Shown here: positions 42,426 through 51,034 of the stretch, in pieces | How positions within the stretch are numbered: the first letter of the stretch is position 1 | Layout: the number at the start of each line of letters is the position of its first letter | Assembly (NCBI GenBank): GCA_025936755.1 | Contig: JAICSS010000006.1 | Coordinates: 1-64,000 of the forward strand | DNA length: 64,000 nucleotides | Reading direction: 5' to 3' | Origin: Solirubrobacterales bacterium | GTDB taxonomy: Bacteria > Actinomycetota > Thermoleophilia > Solirubrobacterales > 70-9 | Translations under genes and position numbers: made by a program | Notes under the pieces: generated by a model | The model's input: only the letters and a program-made list of their open reading frames with translations | The model's database searches: none | What the model was told of the DNA's origin: nothing

Positions 42426-45400
42426 CTAAACGCTGAGTTTCGGGATAACCCGCTGCAGGGACTTCGGGAGCCACCAGACGCGGTCGCCGAGGAGGAGCAT
42501 CAGGGCGGGCAAGAGGACGATGCGGACGATGGTGGCGTCGAGGATGACGGCGACGGTGAGGCCGATGCCGAGCTGGCTGACGGTGGCGATGGAGGCGCCG
42601 GCGAAGGCGATGAAGACGGCCATCATGATCAGCGCCGCGCCGGTGATGACGCCGGCGGTGCGGCCGAGGCCGAAGTCGACCGCGGCCGCGTTGTCGCCGT
42701 GGGCGTCGTAGTGCTCGCGCATGCGGCTGAGGAGGAAGACGGCGTAGTCGATCGAGAGGCCGAAGACGAGGCCGAAGATCATCGTCGCCCCGACCGCGTC
42801 GACGTAGCTGTGGCCGCCGAGGGGCCAGTTGTCGGGGATGTGGAAGAGGAGGGTGAGGACGCCGAAGGCGACGGCGACGGTGGCGAGGTTGAGGCCGACG
42901 GCGATCGCCGCCAGCGGGATCGCCCGGAGGATGACCATCAGCACCAGGAAGGTCGCGATCGTGATCGCCAGCACCACCCAGGGGATGCGTTCGCGGGTGA
43001 CGCGGCTGTAGTCGTTCAGCTGCGCGGCGCCGCCGGCGACGCCGGTCGTCAGGTCCGCTTTGTCGGCCAGTTCGGCGGCGTCCTCGGTGAGCTGCTTGTT
43101 GAGCCGGATCGAGCCCGGCGAGTTGAGGCTGTGGTTGGAGATGACCAGGACCGAGGCGGCCTGGCCGCCGCCGTCGAGGTCGATCGTTTCGTCGATCGCC
43201 TGGCGGGTGGTCGGCGGCGTGCCGTCGAGCGCGGAGAGGACGAAGTAGCCGGAGTTGAAGATCCCGGGCGAGGATTCGGCGATGCGCCCCGCCTGGTCGC
43301 GGATCTGCTTGCGCCCGCTCGACACCCGCACGCTCGCTTCTTCCAGGCCGCTTTCCAGCGGCGCGCTTTCGTCGACCCCGTGGGATAGCGCCACCTGCAG
43401 CGCTTCGGCGCCGCTGCCGAGCTGGTCGAGGCCGCCGACCAGCTGCAGGGCGCCGCCGCTGAGGGCAGTGATGCCGTCGCCGAGGCGTTTGGATTCGCGG
43501 GCGAGGCGGGCCGAGCCGGCGGCGAGGCGGCTGCTGCCGGCGTGCAGTTCGCGGAGGCCGTCTTCGAGTTTTTCCGTGCCTTTGAGGAGGCCCTTGAGGT
43601 AGTTCCTGAAGGTGATCGCCCAGGCTTCGATCTGCTTCGCTTCAGTGAAGTCGTCGAGCAGCCGTTCGTTCAGCGCGGTCAGTTCCGCCGGCAGGCCGGC
43701 GTAGGGCTCGACTTCAGGGGTCGAGGGCAGCGGGTCGTAGGGCGCGCCGGTGACGGGATCGACCCCGCTCACCGCGGCGGTGGCCTTCCGCACCGCTTCC
43801 AGGGTCGCCTGGTAATGAGGATCGGTTTTGCCGACCGTCATTTCTCCCAGCCGCGCCAGGGCCGCCTTCAGTTCGGCTTCCGCGGTCTGGGCCGGAGCGA
43901 TCAGCTGCGGCAGCTTTTCGTTGCCGTCGCTGTTCAGCGACTTGCGGAGAGCGTGAGCCCGGTTCTGGATGTTGGGACGGATGCCGGGGATCAGCGTGTC
44001 CCGCACCAGCAGCTTGATTCGAAGCGGGCCGTTGAGCGATTTCCGCAGGCCTTCCGAGAGCAGCTTCGAGCCCTTGGCGAACTTGTCGAGCGCGTCGATC
44101 GCTTCGCCGCTGCCGTCGAGTGCCCGGGTCAGGCCGCTGGCGATCTGCTGGGCGCCCTCGCCGGCGCGGTCGGAGCCGAGCGCGAGCAGGCCGGCGCCGT
44201 CGCTGGCTTCGGAGATCCCTTCGCGCAGCCGCCCCACCCCGCCGGCGGCGACGGTGAGGCTGCGGCCGAGCCGGCCGAGCTGTTTGACCTGGGAGATGTT
44301 GCCTTCGGTGGTGAGGAAGGAGTTGCCGAGATTCCGCAGCGGTTCCACCCGCTTCACCGCCGGGCCCGGCCCAATCACCGTCCGCACCCCGGGGATCGCC
44401 GCCACCTTGCGCTGGAAGCTTTCGATCGCGGCGAGGTTCTTGGCGTCGGTGATCGGCCCCGAGTTGGAAACGGCGACGACCTGGAAGGGGGCTTCGTAGC
44501 CGGGGCCGAAGGAGGCGCCGATCAGTTCCGCGTCTTCGCGGGCGGGCGAGTCCTTGGGGAGCTGCTCGGTGCTCGGCGGCCCCGTCTTCAGCCCCACCGC
44601 CGGGGTCGCCAGCAGGAGGAGGAGGCCGCCAATCAGCACCGCCGCCAGCGCCGGCTTGCGCAGCGCCGCGCCGACCAGGACCATCAGCCGCGAGCGGCCG
44701 CCGGCCGGGGCGGTGGCGCCGAGCCGCCAGCGGTCGACGTTGGGGCCGACCAGGGTGAGGATCGCCGGCCCGGCCACCGTCGCGACCGTGACGCTGAGGA
44801 TGACGACCATGCAGACGGTCCCGGCCAGCGAGGCGAGCAGCGACCCGGGGAGGATGAAGAGGGAGACGATCATCGAGAGCAGCAGGGTGCTGCCGGCGAA
44901 CATCACCGTGCGGCCGGCGTGGTGGCGGGTCAGCCGCGCCGCCTCGACCGGCTCGTGGCCCTCGGCGAGCTCCTCGCGGAAGCGGGAGACCATCAGCAGC
45001 GCGTAGTCCACCCCGAGCGCCAGGCCCATCATCGAGCAGACCGTCACCGCGAAGGCGTCGATCTCGAACCAGCCGGTGAAGAAGTAGAGGATCCCGCGCG
45101 AGGCGACGACGGTGACCGCGCCGAAGCAGAGAGGGATCGCGGCGGCGATCGGCGATCGGAAGACGAGCAGGAGGATGATCAGCAGGAAGGGGAAGGCGAT
45201 CAGCTCGCCCCGGTGGCTGGCGCTGAGGTTTTCTTCCTGCAGCGCCCGGGAGAGGCTGGCGTAGCCGGTCTGGGTGGCATCGACCGGGGCGTGGATCTTC
45301 TCCTCGAGCACGTGGTTGAGGTGCGGCACGGTCTCGTTGACGGCGGTGCGGGTGTCGACGTGGAAGTCGGCGAGGATCAGCGCCTTTTCGGGGTTCGGCC

Positions 45401-45773
45401 GCAGGCGCTTGACCGCGCCGGTGTCCCAGGGCGAGAGGGTCGTCACCCGCGGGTCTTCCCGCATGGCTTCGATCAGCCCCGGCCCCTGGCGGTCGATCGC
45501 CGCGGCGGGGCCGCGGAGGAGGATCGCGAAGGGGGCGGTCTCGCCGAAGTGCTCGCGCAGGAGTTCGTTGCTGCGGAACGATTCGGTGCCGGCGACGTCG
45601 ATCGTGGTCGGGTCGAGGCGGCCGGTCGTGCCGGTGCCGATCACCGCCAGCGTGGCCAGCAGGACGGCGGCGACCGCCAGCACCGCGCGCGGGTGGCGCA
45701 GCAAAAATGGCTGGTCTCGATACGGCCCTTTCCGCGAGGGCCGTCTGGGTTCCCTGCCGATCCTCCTTCCCAC
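42426..45773 (-). CDS. MMPL-family (RND-type) transporter
   Basis: A 1115-residue membrane protein with two homologous halves of about six helices each and large external loops. The motif VDYALLMVSRFREEL near residue 258 and its counterpart SIDYAVFLLSRMREHY near 1015 mark the proton-translocation region of MMPL proteins. The external middle part (about 480-860) is long and helical, a feature of lipid exporters. Members export glycolipids, siderophores or peptides; the substrate here is unknown. It is divergent by 42 bp from a secreted-protein gene. Confidence 0.9.
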   Translation of the reverse strand: MGRRIGREPRRPSRKGPYRDQPFLLRHPRAVLAVAAVLLATLAVIGTGTTGRLDPTTIDVAGTESFRSNELLREHFGETAPFAILLRGPAAAIDRQGPGLIEAMREDPRVTTLSPWDTGAVKRLRPNPEKALILADFHVDTRTAVNETVPHLNHVLEEKIHAPVDATQTGYASLSRALQEENLSASHRGELIAFPFLLIILLLVFRSPIAAAIPLCFGAVTVVASRGILYFFTGWFEIDAFAVTVCSMMGLALGVDYALLMVSRFREELAEGHEPVEAARLTRHHAGRTVMFAGSTLLLSMIVSLFILPGSLLASLAGTVCMVVILSVTVATVAGPAILTLVGPNVDRWRLGATAPAGGRSRLMVLVGAALRKPALAAVLIGGLLLLLATPAVGLKTGPPSTEQLPKDSPAREDAELIGASFGPGYEAPFQVVAVSNSGPITDAKNLAAIESFQRKVAAIPGVRTVIGPGPAVKRVEPLRNLGNSFLTTEGNISQVKQLGRLGRSLTVAAGGVGRLREGISEASDGAGLLALGSDRAGEGAQQIASGLTRALDGSGEAIDALDKFAKGSKLLSEGLRKSLNGPLRIKLLVRDTLIPGIRPNIQNRAHALRKSLNSDGNEKLPQLIAPAQTAEAELKAALARLGEMTVGKTDPHYQATLEAVRKATAAVSGVDPVTGAPYDPLPSTPEVEPYAGLPAELTALNERLLDDFTEAKQIEAWAITFRNYLKGLLKGTEKLEDGLRELHAGSSRLAAGSARLARESKRLGDGITALSGGALQLVGGLDQLGSGAEALQVALSHGVDESAPLESGLEEASVRVSSGRKQIRDQAGRIAESSPGIFNSGYFVLSALDGTPPTTRQAIDETIDLDGGGQAASVLVISNHSLNSPGSIRLNKQLTEDAAELADKADLTTGVAGGAAQLNDYSRVTRERIPWVVLAITIATFLVLMVILRAIPLAAIAVGLNLATVAVAFGVLTLLFHIPDNWPLGGHSYVDAVGATMIFGLVFGLSIDYAVFLLSRMREHYDAHGDNAAAVDFGLGRTAGVITGAALIMMAVFIAFAGASIATVSQLGIGLTVAVILDATIVRIVLLPALMLLLGDRVWWLPKSLQRVIPKLSV

Positions 45774-45815
45774 GGGTGGTAGTTTGGCGGTAGAGGCCTA
45801 CGGGAGGGAGATTTC

Positions 45816-46580
45816 GTGCGGAAGACTCTGTTAAGAGCACATGTACTTGGGCTGGCGCTGCTGTTCGTTTTGGCGGGCTCGGCGCTGGCGATCAAGCTGA
45901 CCGCGGGGAACATCGTGGTCACGACCGACGGCGGCTTCACGCCGACGACGCTGCCGAAGAAGGGGTTTGCGCCGATCAAGCTGCACGGGTTCGGCAAAAT
46001 CGGGACCGCCGACGGGACGCCCCCGCCGGTCCTGGAAACCGTGACGATCTGGTTCGACAAGCACGGCGAAGTCCAGACGAAGGGCCTGCCGGTCTGCACG
46101 CCCCAAAAGCTGGCGGCCACGACGACCAAGCAGGCGCGGAAGCTCTGCCCCGGCGCGATCGTCGGCAAAGGCTTCGGCAAGGCCGTCGTCATCTTCCCCG
46201 AACAGGGACCGATCCCGGCCTCCTCGCCGCTGACGATCTTCAACGCGCGGCCGATCCACGGCAACCCCGCCGTGCTCATCCACGCCCACCTGACGGTGCC
46301 CGGGCCGACCACCTTCGTCGTCCCGGTCGAGATCCAGCGGGTCCACGACGGCCGCTACGGCTTCAAGACCGTGGGGAAAATCCCCAAGATCGCCGGCGGC
46401 TACGGCATCCCCCTCTACGCCCGCCTGACGATCGGGCGCGAATGGAAGTACAAGGGGAAGACCCTGAGCTACGCCAACGCCGGCTGCCCGGACGGGCGCC
46501 TGCAGGCGAAAGGACAGTTCCAGTTCAAAGACGGCACCTTTCTCCAGGGCTCCGTGTTCAAAACGTGCAAGGGGCGCTGA
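45816..46580 (+). CDS. Secreted paralogous protein, tandem copy 1
   Basis: A 254-residue protein starting at GTG with a signal peptide (AGSALAIKLT cleavage region). It shares FTPTTLPKKGFAPIKL, GLPVC and the final D.RLQAKGQFQFKDGT block with the next two genes and more distantly with the one at 38485. Four Cys are conserved. The product is probably an extracellular beta-sandwich of unknown role. First of a three-gene run with no gaps. Confidence 0.8.
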   Translation: MRKTLLRAHVLGLALLFVLAGSALAIKLTAGNIVVTTDGGFTPTTLPKKGFAPIKLHGFGKIGTADGTPPPVLETVTIWFDKHGEVQTKGLPVCTPQKLAATTTKQARKLCPGAIVGKGFGKAVVIFPEQGPIPASSPLTIFNARPIHGNPAVLIHAHLTVPGPTTFVVPVEIQRVHDGRYGFKTVGKIPKIAGGYGIPLYARLTIGREWKYKGKTLSYANAGCPDGRLQAKGQFQFKDGTFLQGSVFKTCKGR

Positions 46581-47348
46581 TTGAGGAGATCGATTCGGAG
46601 AGCCGTCGTGCTGGCGGGGCTGCTGGTCCTGGGCCTCGCCGCGAACGCCTCCGGGATCGACAGCTGCATCGGCCCCCTCTGCGTCAGCTCGACGGCGACG
46701 ATGCAGCCGCGGGCGCTGCCGAAGCGCGGCGGCGCCCCGATCACCCTCAGCAGCATCACCCGGGTCAGGACCAAGGACGGCTCGACGCCGCCGACGCTGA
46801 AGGAGATCAGCTTCCTGATCGACAAGCACGGGCGGGTCAACAGCAAGGCGTTCCCGACCTGCCCGGTGAGCAAGCTCGAAGGGGCGACGCCGGCGCAGGC
46901 GCGCAAGCGCTGCGCCGCGGCGCTTGTCGGCAAGGGGACCGGGAAGGCGCTGGTGACGATGCCGGGCCGCGAACCGTTCACGATCGCCTCGCCGGTCTCC
47001 TTCTTCAACGCGGCGCCGACCGAAGGCAAGCCGACGCTGATCGCCCACGCTTACGAGACCGTGCCCTCGCCGCAGGCGCTGCTGGTGCCGATCGTCGTCC
47101 AGCGGGTCGGGAAGGGGCGCTACGGGTACCGGCTCGAGGTGAAGATGCCGGAGATCGCCGGCGGCTTCGGCGCCCCGACGCTGGCCGAAGCGCACGTCGG
47201 CGCCACCCGTGAGCGCGGCGGCAGGAAGGTCGGCTTCATCGAAGCCTACTGCTCCGGCGGCCGGCTCCAGGTCGAAGGCGACCTCAGCTTCACCAACGGC
47301 GACTTCTTCCCGGCGACCCTAACCTCGCCATGCCACTTCCCACGCTGA
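46581..47348 (+). CDS. Secreted paralogous protein, tandem copy 2
   Basis: A 255-residue protein whose TTG start lies immediately after the TGA of copy 1. The signal peptide (RRAVVLAGLLVLGLAANASG) and the conserved domain with ALPKRGGAPITL and IDKHG follow; Cys positions match the family. It lacks the C-terminal KG.F.F.DGT residues in exact form, having VEGDLSFTNGDF instead. Overlaps copy 3 by 19 nt. Confidence 0.78.
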   Translation: MRRSIRRAVVLAGLLVLGLAANASGIDSCIGPLCVSSTATMQPRALPKRGGAPITLSSITRVRTKDGSTPPTLKEISFLIDKHGRVNSKAFPTCPVSKLEGATPAQARKRCAAALVGKGTGKALVTMPGREPFTIASPVSFFNAAPTEGKPTLIAHAYETVPSPQALLVPIVVQRVGKGRYGYRLEVKMPEIAGGFGAPTLAEAHVGATRERGGRKVGFIEAYCSGGRLQVEGDLSFTNGDFFPATLTSPCHFPR

Positions 47349-48103
47349 GACGGAAAGGGCGGGCGGCGGCCCTGCTCGCGGCGGCGGTGGCCGCGCTCGG
47401 CGCCAGCGGCGCCAGCGGCGCTCTGGTCGAAGTCGGCGGCGTCGTCCTCCGCGCCGACGGCGGTTTCACGCCGCAGACGCTGCCCCGCCACAGCTTCGCC
47501 CCGATCGACTTCCACGGGCGGGTCGACGTCTCCGGCCGCGGCGGCGGCCAGCCGCCGCAGCTGCGGCAGGCGCTGATCGACTTCGACCGCGACGCCCGCC
47601 TCAGCGTCGCCGGCCTGCCGAGCTGCGCGCCGGAAGCGATCGACGAAGCGACCACCGAGGAAGCGCGGGCGATCTGCCGCGGCGCGATCGTCGGCACCGG
47701 CCACGTCGAAGCGCTGGTCTCGTTCGAGAGCGGACCGGTGCAGGCCAGCTCGCCGCTGACGATCTTCAACGGCCCGCGCCTGAACGGGCTGTCGACCGCC
47801 GTCCTCCACGCCCACATCACCGTGCCCGTCACCCAGACCTACGAGATCGTCGTCCCGATCGAACGGCGCCGCGGCAACTTCCGCTACCGCGCCCGGATCG
47901 ACCTTCCCTCGCTCGCCGGCGGCCTCGGCGCGATCACCCACATCGACGTCCAGATCGGCCGCCGCTACCGGTCCGGCGGCAAGGCCCGCAGCTACGTCTC
48001 CGCCCGCTGCAGCGACAACATCCTCCAGACCCACGGCCGCTTCACCTTCGAAGACGGCACGATCGTCGACGGCTCCGTCGAAAATTACTGCCGCGCCAGG
48101 TAG
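47330..48103 (+). CDS. Secreted paralogous protein, tandem copy 3
   Basis: A 257-residue protein with a long Ala-rich signal peptide. The domain carries GGFTPQTLPRHSFAPIDFHG, GLPSC and the final NILQTHGRFTFEDGTIVDGS with all conserved Cys. It overlaps copy 2 by 19 nt, so translation is coupled. A weak hairpin (GCTGCT/AGCAGC, 48106-48128) follows before the tRNA gene. Confidence 0.8.
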   Translation: MPLPTLRRKGRAAALLAAAVAALGASGASGALVEVGGVVLRADGGFTPQTLPRHSFAPIDFHGRVDVSGRGGGQPPQLRQALIDFDRDARLSVAGLPSCAPEAIDEATTEEARAICRGAIVGTGHVEALVSFESGPVQASSPLTIFNGPRLNGLSTAVLHAHITVPVTQTYEIVVPIERRRGNFRYRARIDLPSLAGGLGAITHIDVQIGRRYRSGGKARSYVSARCSDNILQTHGRFTFEDGTIVDGSVENYCRAR

Positions 48104-48137
48104 CCGCTGCTGCCGTCCCCCGAGCAGCCGACCTTCC

Positions 48138-48143
48138 TATACT
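48138..48143 (+). promoter_or_regulatory. Candidate -10 box of the tRNA-Lys gene
   Basis: TATACT lies 12 bp upstream of the tRNA 5' end in an otherwise GC-rich gap, a good position for a -10 element. No clear -35 box was found. Confidence 0.4.
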
Positions 48144-48154
48144 TGCCCGTCCCC

Positions 48155-48227
48155 GGGCCGTTAGCTCAGTTGGTAGAGCAGGAGACTCTTAATCTCAAGG
48201 TCGTAGGTTCGATCCCTACACGGCCCA
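48155..48227 (+). tRNA. tRNA-Lys (anticodon CTT)
   Basis: A 73-nt cloverleaf: acceptor GGGCCGT/ACGGCCC, D arm GCTC/GAGC, anticodon loop CTCTTAA giving CTT, T arm GTAGG/CCTAC with TTCGATC, discriminator A. CCA is not encoded. The anticodon stem has one outer G-A mismatch. It reads AAG lysine codons. Gene and structure are clear from the sequence. Confidence 0.97.
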
Positions 48228-48254
48228 TCGAAGCGGGGCGGAATCGCCCGCCCG

Positions 48255-49073
48255 CTATCCGCCCAGCCCGCCGCCGGTCAAGCCGCCGCTGAGGGGGTTT
48301 TCCAGCGTTTCGGAGGGTTTGCCGGCGTTGGCTTTTTCGGCCTTTTCGGCAGCCTTGGCGTTTTTGACGAAGGCGTGGGCGGATTTCTCGGCTTCGTCGA
48401 GGAATTTTTCGATCCCTTCGCGTTCGGAGGCGCTGTTGGCCTGCTTCATCGCTTTCGCGCGGATCTTGTCGGCTGCCTTGAAATCCCCCGTGAGGTAGGT
48501 GTAGCGGGCGAGGGTGGCGAGCGAGTTCAGGTTCGGCCGGCCTTCGGCGGCGATCTTCTGGGCTTCGGTAGCAGCCTGGATGCGGGTTTCGGCCTCCGGG
48601 TAGCTGGTCGAGAGTTCGGCGAGCTGGAATATCATCGGCGCCACCACCTGGGCGAGGCCGGGGCTCGGTTCCTTGGTCGCTTCGAGGTATTCGGTCCAGG
48701 CCTGGTCGGCTTTCTGGTAGGACTCGGCGGCTTCGGTCGAGATAGCCCTCGTCCCGTTCGGTTCTTCCGTCACCCCGGTATTGCCGGCGTTGATGTTGGC
48801 GCGGGTCAGCGAAAGCAGCAGGTCCGGGTTTTCGGGGTCTTTCTTCAGTTTGACCTCGAGCCGTTCCGCCTGTTCTTCGTAGATCTGGGCGGCATTGGTC
48901 GAGCCGTTGTTGTTGTTGCCGAAGATTTCGCCGATGTTGACGGGGCCGACGGTGAGGAAGAGGCTGGCGCCCATCAGGACCGCGAGGACGCCGTAGACGA
49001 CCTTGACCATGCCGCGGCGGCGACCGCTTCGCAGGTCGAACAGCATCTTGTGGTCTTGCTTGCCTGAAGCCAC
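48255..49073 (-). CDS. Membrane-anchored TPR-like protein, 272 aa
   Basis: Starts at GTG 49073 with GGGAGAG close upstream. Residues 1-22 are basic, followed by one membrane helix (about 23-44) and helical repeats with TPR-like Ala/Leu spacing (ALATLARYTYLTGDFKAADKIR and related) and a Lys/Ala-rich end. Binding partners are unknown. It is 13 nt downstream of tatC and may be cotranscribed with the Tat genes, so a scaffold role in the envelope is possible. Confidence 0.75.
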   Translation of the reverse strand: MASGKQDHKMLFDLRSGRRRGMVKVVYGVLAVLMGASLFLTVGPVNIGEIFGNNNNGSTNAAQIYEEQAERLEVKLKKDPENPDLLLSLTRANINAGNTGVTEEPNGTRAISTEAAESYQKADQAWTEYLEATKEPSPGLAQVVAPMIFQLAELSTSYPEAETRIQAATEAQKIAAEGRPNLNSLATLARYTYLTGDFKAADKIRAKAMKQANSASEREGIEKFLDEAEKSAHAFVKNAKAAEKAEKANAGKPSETLENPLSGGLTGGGLGG

Positions 49074-49086
49074 TTCGTCTCTCCCT

Positions 49087-49857
49087 CTACTCCTGCGGAG
49101 AGGGCTGCGCCACGCCTCCGCTGTGTCCAGGACGTCCCAGGACCCGAGCGAGGAGGATACTCAGCTCATACAGAACAAGCAGCGGAACCATCTCAATGAG
49201 CATCGTCACCGGGTCGACTCCGGGTAGCGCGGCGGCGACGATCGAGATCACGAGATAGGCGTAGCGGCGGTTCTGAGTGAGCTGCTCGACCCGCACGATC
49301 CCCAGCCTGGTCACGGCGATGATCGCCAGCGGCAGCTGGAAGATCAGCCCGCAGGCGATCTCCGTCATCGAGAAGAAGCTGTAGTAGTCGCGCGCGCGCA
49401 ATTGGATGTTGAACTGGCCGGAGTTGAAGTCGAGGAGGAAGTTGAGCGCGGCCGGCATCACCACGAAGTAGGCGAAGGCGATCCCGGCGAGGAAGAGGAC
49501 CGGGAAGAGCAGGAGGATCGGCAGGATCAGCCGCCGCTCGGCCTCGCTGAAGGCAGGGAGGACGTAGGCGTAGAGCTGCCAGAGGACGATCGGCAGCGAG
49601 AGGACGATGGCGCCGTAGGCGGCGACGGTGAGGGTGGTCGTGAAGGGCTCGGTGACGCCGAAGGTGATCAGCTGGTCGCGACCGTCGGGGAGGGGCCCCT
49701 GGGCGACTTCGAGCAGCAGGTGGTTCTGCCAGAAGCAGAGCGCCAGGGCGACGCCGAGGACGCCGAGGCAGACGATCAGGCGGGAACGCAGCTCGTCGAG
49801 GTGCTCGACGAGGGTGAGGCGATCCTCGTGGGAGACCGCCCTGACGCGGCGGGCCAT
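49087..49857 (-). CDS. tatC: Twin-arginine translocase subunit TatC
   Basis: A 256-residue protein with six membrane helices. It begins MARRVRAVSHEDRLTLVEHLDELRSRL, the conserved TatC start, and has the FGVTEPF and PI.LWQLYAYVLPAFSEAERRL-type motif near residue 85. It recognises twin-arginine signal peptides. The neighbouring Rieske protein carries such a signal, so this set supports the respiratory complex. It follows tatA by 9 nt. Confidence 0.95.
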   Translation of the reverse strand: MARRVRAVSHEDRLTLVEHLDELRSRLIVCLGVLGVALALCFWQNHLLLEVAQGPLPDGRDQLITFGVTEPFTTTLTVAAYGAIVLSLPIVLWQLYAYVLPAFSEAERRLILPILLLFPVLFLAGIAFAYFVVMPAALNFLLDFNSGQFNIQLRARDYYSFFSMTEIACGLIFQLPLAIIAVTRLGIVRVEQLTQNRRYAYLVISIVAAALPGVDPVTMLIEMVPLLVLYELSILLARVLGRPGHSGGVAQPSPQE

Positions 49858-49866
49858 GGCGCCGCC

Positions 49867-50112
49867 TCAGCTGGTCTTGTTGCGGACGATTTCCGCGTCG
49901 GCGGGGTCGCCGTGGACCTTGGCCGACTCGGTCTCGAGGCTCGGCTTGTCGTCGTCCTCGTCGTGGTCGTGCTCGCCGCTGATCGAGCCTTTGAACTCGC
50001 GGATGCCGCGGCCGAGGCTGCGGCCGAGCTCGGGGAGCCGTTTCGGCCCGAAGACGAGGAGGGCGATGACGAGGACGATCACGATCTCTGGAAGTCCGAC
50101 GTTTCCTGGCAT
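49867..50112 (-). CDS. tatA: Twin-arginine translocase subunit TatA
   Basis: An 81-residue protein from ATG 50112: one membrane helix (IVIVLVIALLVFG), the FGPKRLPELGRSLGRGIREF amphipathic helix and an acidic, disordered tail. GGAGGAG directly precedes the ATG; an ATG three codons earlier is also possible. TatA forms the translocation pore with TatC. No tatB is nearby, as in many actinobacteria. Confidence 0.92.
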   Translation of the reverse strand: MPGNVGLPEIVIVLVIALLVFGPKRLPELGRSLGRGIREFKGSISGEHDHDEDDDKPSLETESAKVHGDPADAEIVRNKTS

Positions 50113-50194
50113 CTCCTCCATGGTAACGGGGCGGGGCAGCGCCCGGATCAGTTCGGACCGGGTTTTAGGTTCGGGCACGGGGTATAGGCCACGG

Positions 50195-50968
50195 GTGACC
50201 GGCCCCGCCCGCAACCTGGACAGGACCGTCGCCCTGGTGACGGGCGCCTCGAGCGGCATCGGCGCGGCGGCGGCGCGGTCGCTGGCCGAGCGCGGGGCGG
50301 CGGTGGCGCTGGTGGCGCGGCGGGCGGAGCGGCTCGAGCAGCTGGCCGCCGAGATCGCCGACGCCGGCGGCACGGCGCTGCCGGTCGAAGCCGACGTCAG
50401 CGAGCAGGAGCAGGCGCGTTCGGCCGTCGAGCGCGCGGTCGAGGAGCTGGGCCGGCTCGACGTCCTCGTCAACAACGCCGGGGTGATGCTGCTGGGACCG
50501 GTGGTCGAGGCGCCGCTGGAGGAATGGGAGCGAATGGTCCAGGTCAACCTGCTCGGCCTCCTCTACACCGCCCACGCAGCGCTGCCCCACCTGCTGGCGG
50601 CAGCCGAGGAGGAGCCGCGGCGGGTGGCCGACATGGTCAACGTCTCCTCGGTGGCGGGCCGGCAGGCGCGCAAGGGCAGCGGCGTCTACAACGCGACCAA
50701 GCACGGGGTCGGCGCCTTCAGCGAGTCCCTGCGCCAGGAGGTGACCGGGCGCCACCTGCGGGTCTCCCTGGTCGAGCCGGGCGCGGTCGACACCGAGCTG
50801 CAGAGCCACAACCGGCCCGAGATCGAGAAGGAGATCCGCGGCCGCTTCGAGGAGATGGACATCCTCCAGTCCGAGGACATCGCCGACGCGATCGCCTACG
50901 TCGTCACCCGCCCCCGCCACGTCGCCGTCAACGAGATCCTCGTGCGGCCGACCCAGCAGGAGCAGTAG
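50195..50968 (+). CDS. SDR-family NAD(P)-dependent oxidoreductase
   Basis: A 257-residue classical SDR with cofactor motif TGASSGIG, ADVS, NNAGVM, catalytic Ser in VNVSSVAG and YNATKHG. Arg in ARRAERL after strand two suggests NADP. The C-terminal VEPGAVDTELQ region is of the short-chain clan seen in stress-linked proteins. It starts at GTG 50195. It is divergent from tatA and converges on the polyprenyl synthase gene, with repeat A2 between them. Substrate unknown. Confidence 0.88.
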   Translation: MTGPARNLDRTVALVTGASSGIGAAAARSLAERGAAVALVARRAERLEQLAAEIADAGGTALPVEADVSEQEQARSAVERAVEELGRLDVLVNNAGVMLLGPVVEAPLEEWERMVQVNLLGLLYTAHAALPHLLAAAEEEPRRVADMVNVSSVAGRQARKGSGVYNATKHGVGAFSESLRQEVTGRHLRVSLVEPGAVDTELQSHNRPEIEKEIRGRFEEMDILQSEDIADAIAYVVTRPRHVAVNEILVRPTQQEQ

Positions 50969-50979
50969 CTCAATCTCGA

Positions 50980-51027
50980 TCGTTTCCCGACTTTTGGTTC
51001 CCATAGGAACGCAAATGCTGGAAACGA
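50980..51027. repeat. Palindromic repeat family A, copy 2
   Basis: A 48-bp copy of the element at 3925, with identical outer arms TCGTTTCC/GGAAACGA and an inner GTTCC-ATAG-GAAC stem. It occupies a 66-bp convergent gap 11 nt after the SDR stop. Confidence 0.75.
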
Positions 51028-51034
51028 GTAGCTG

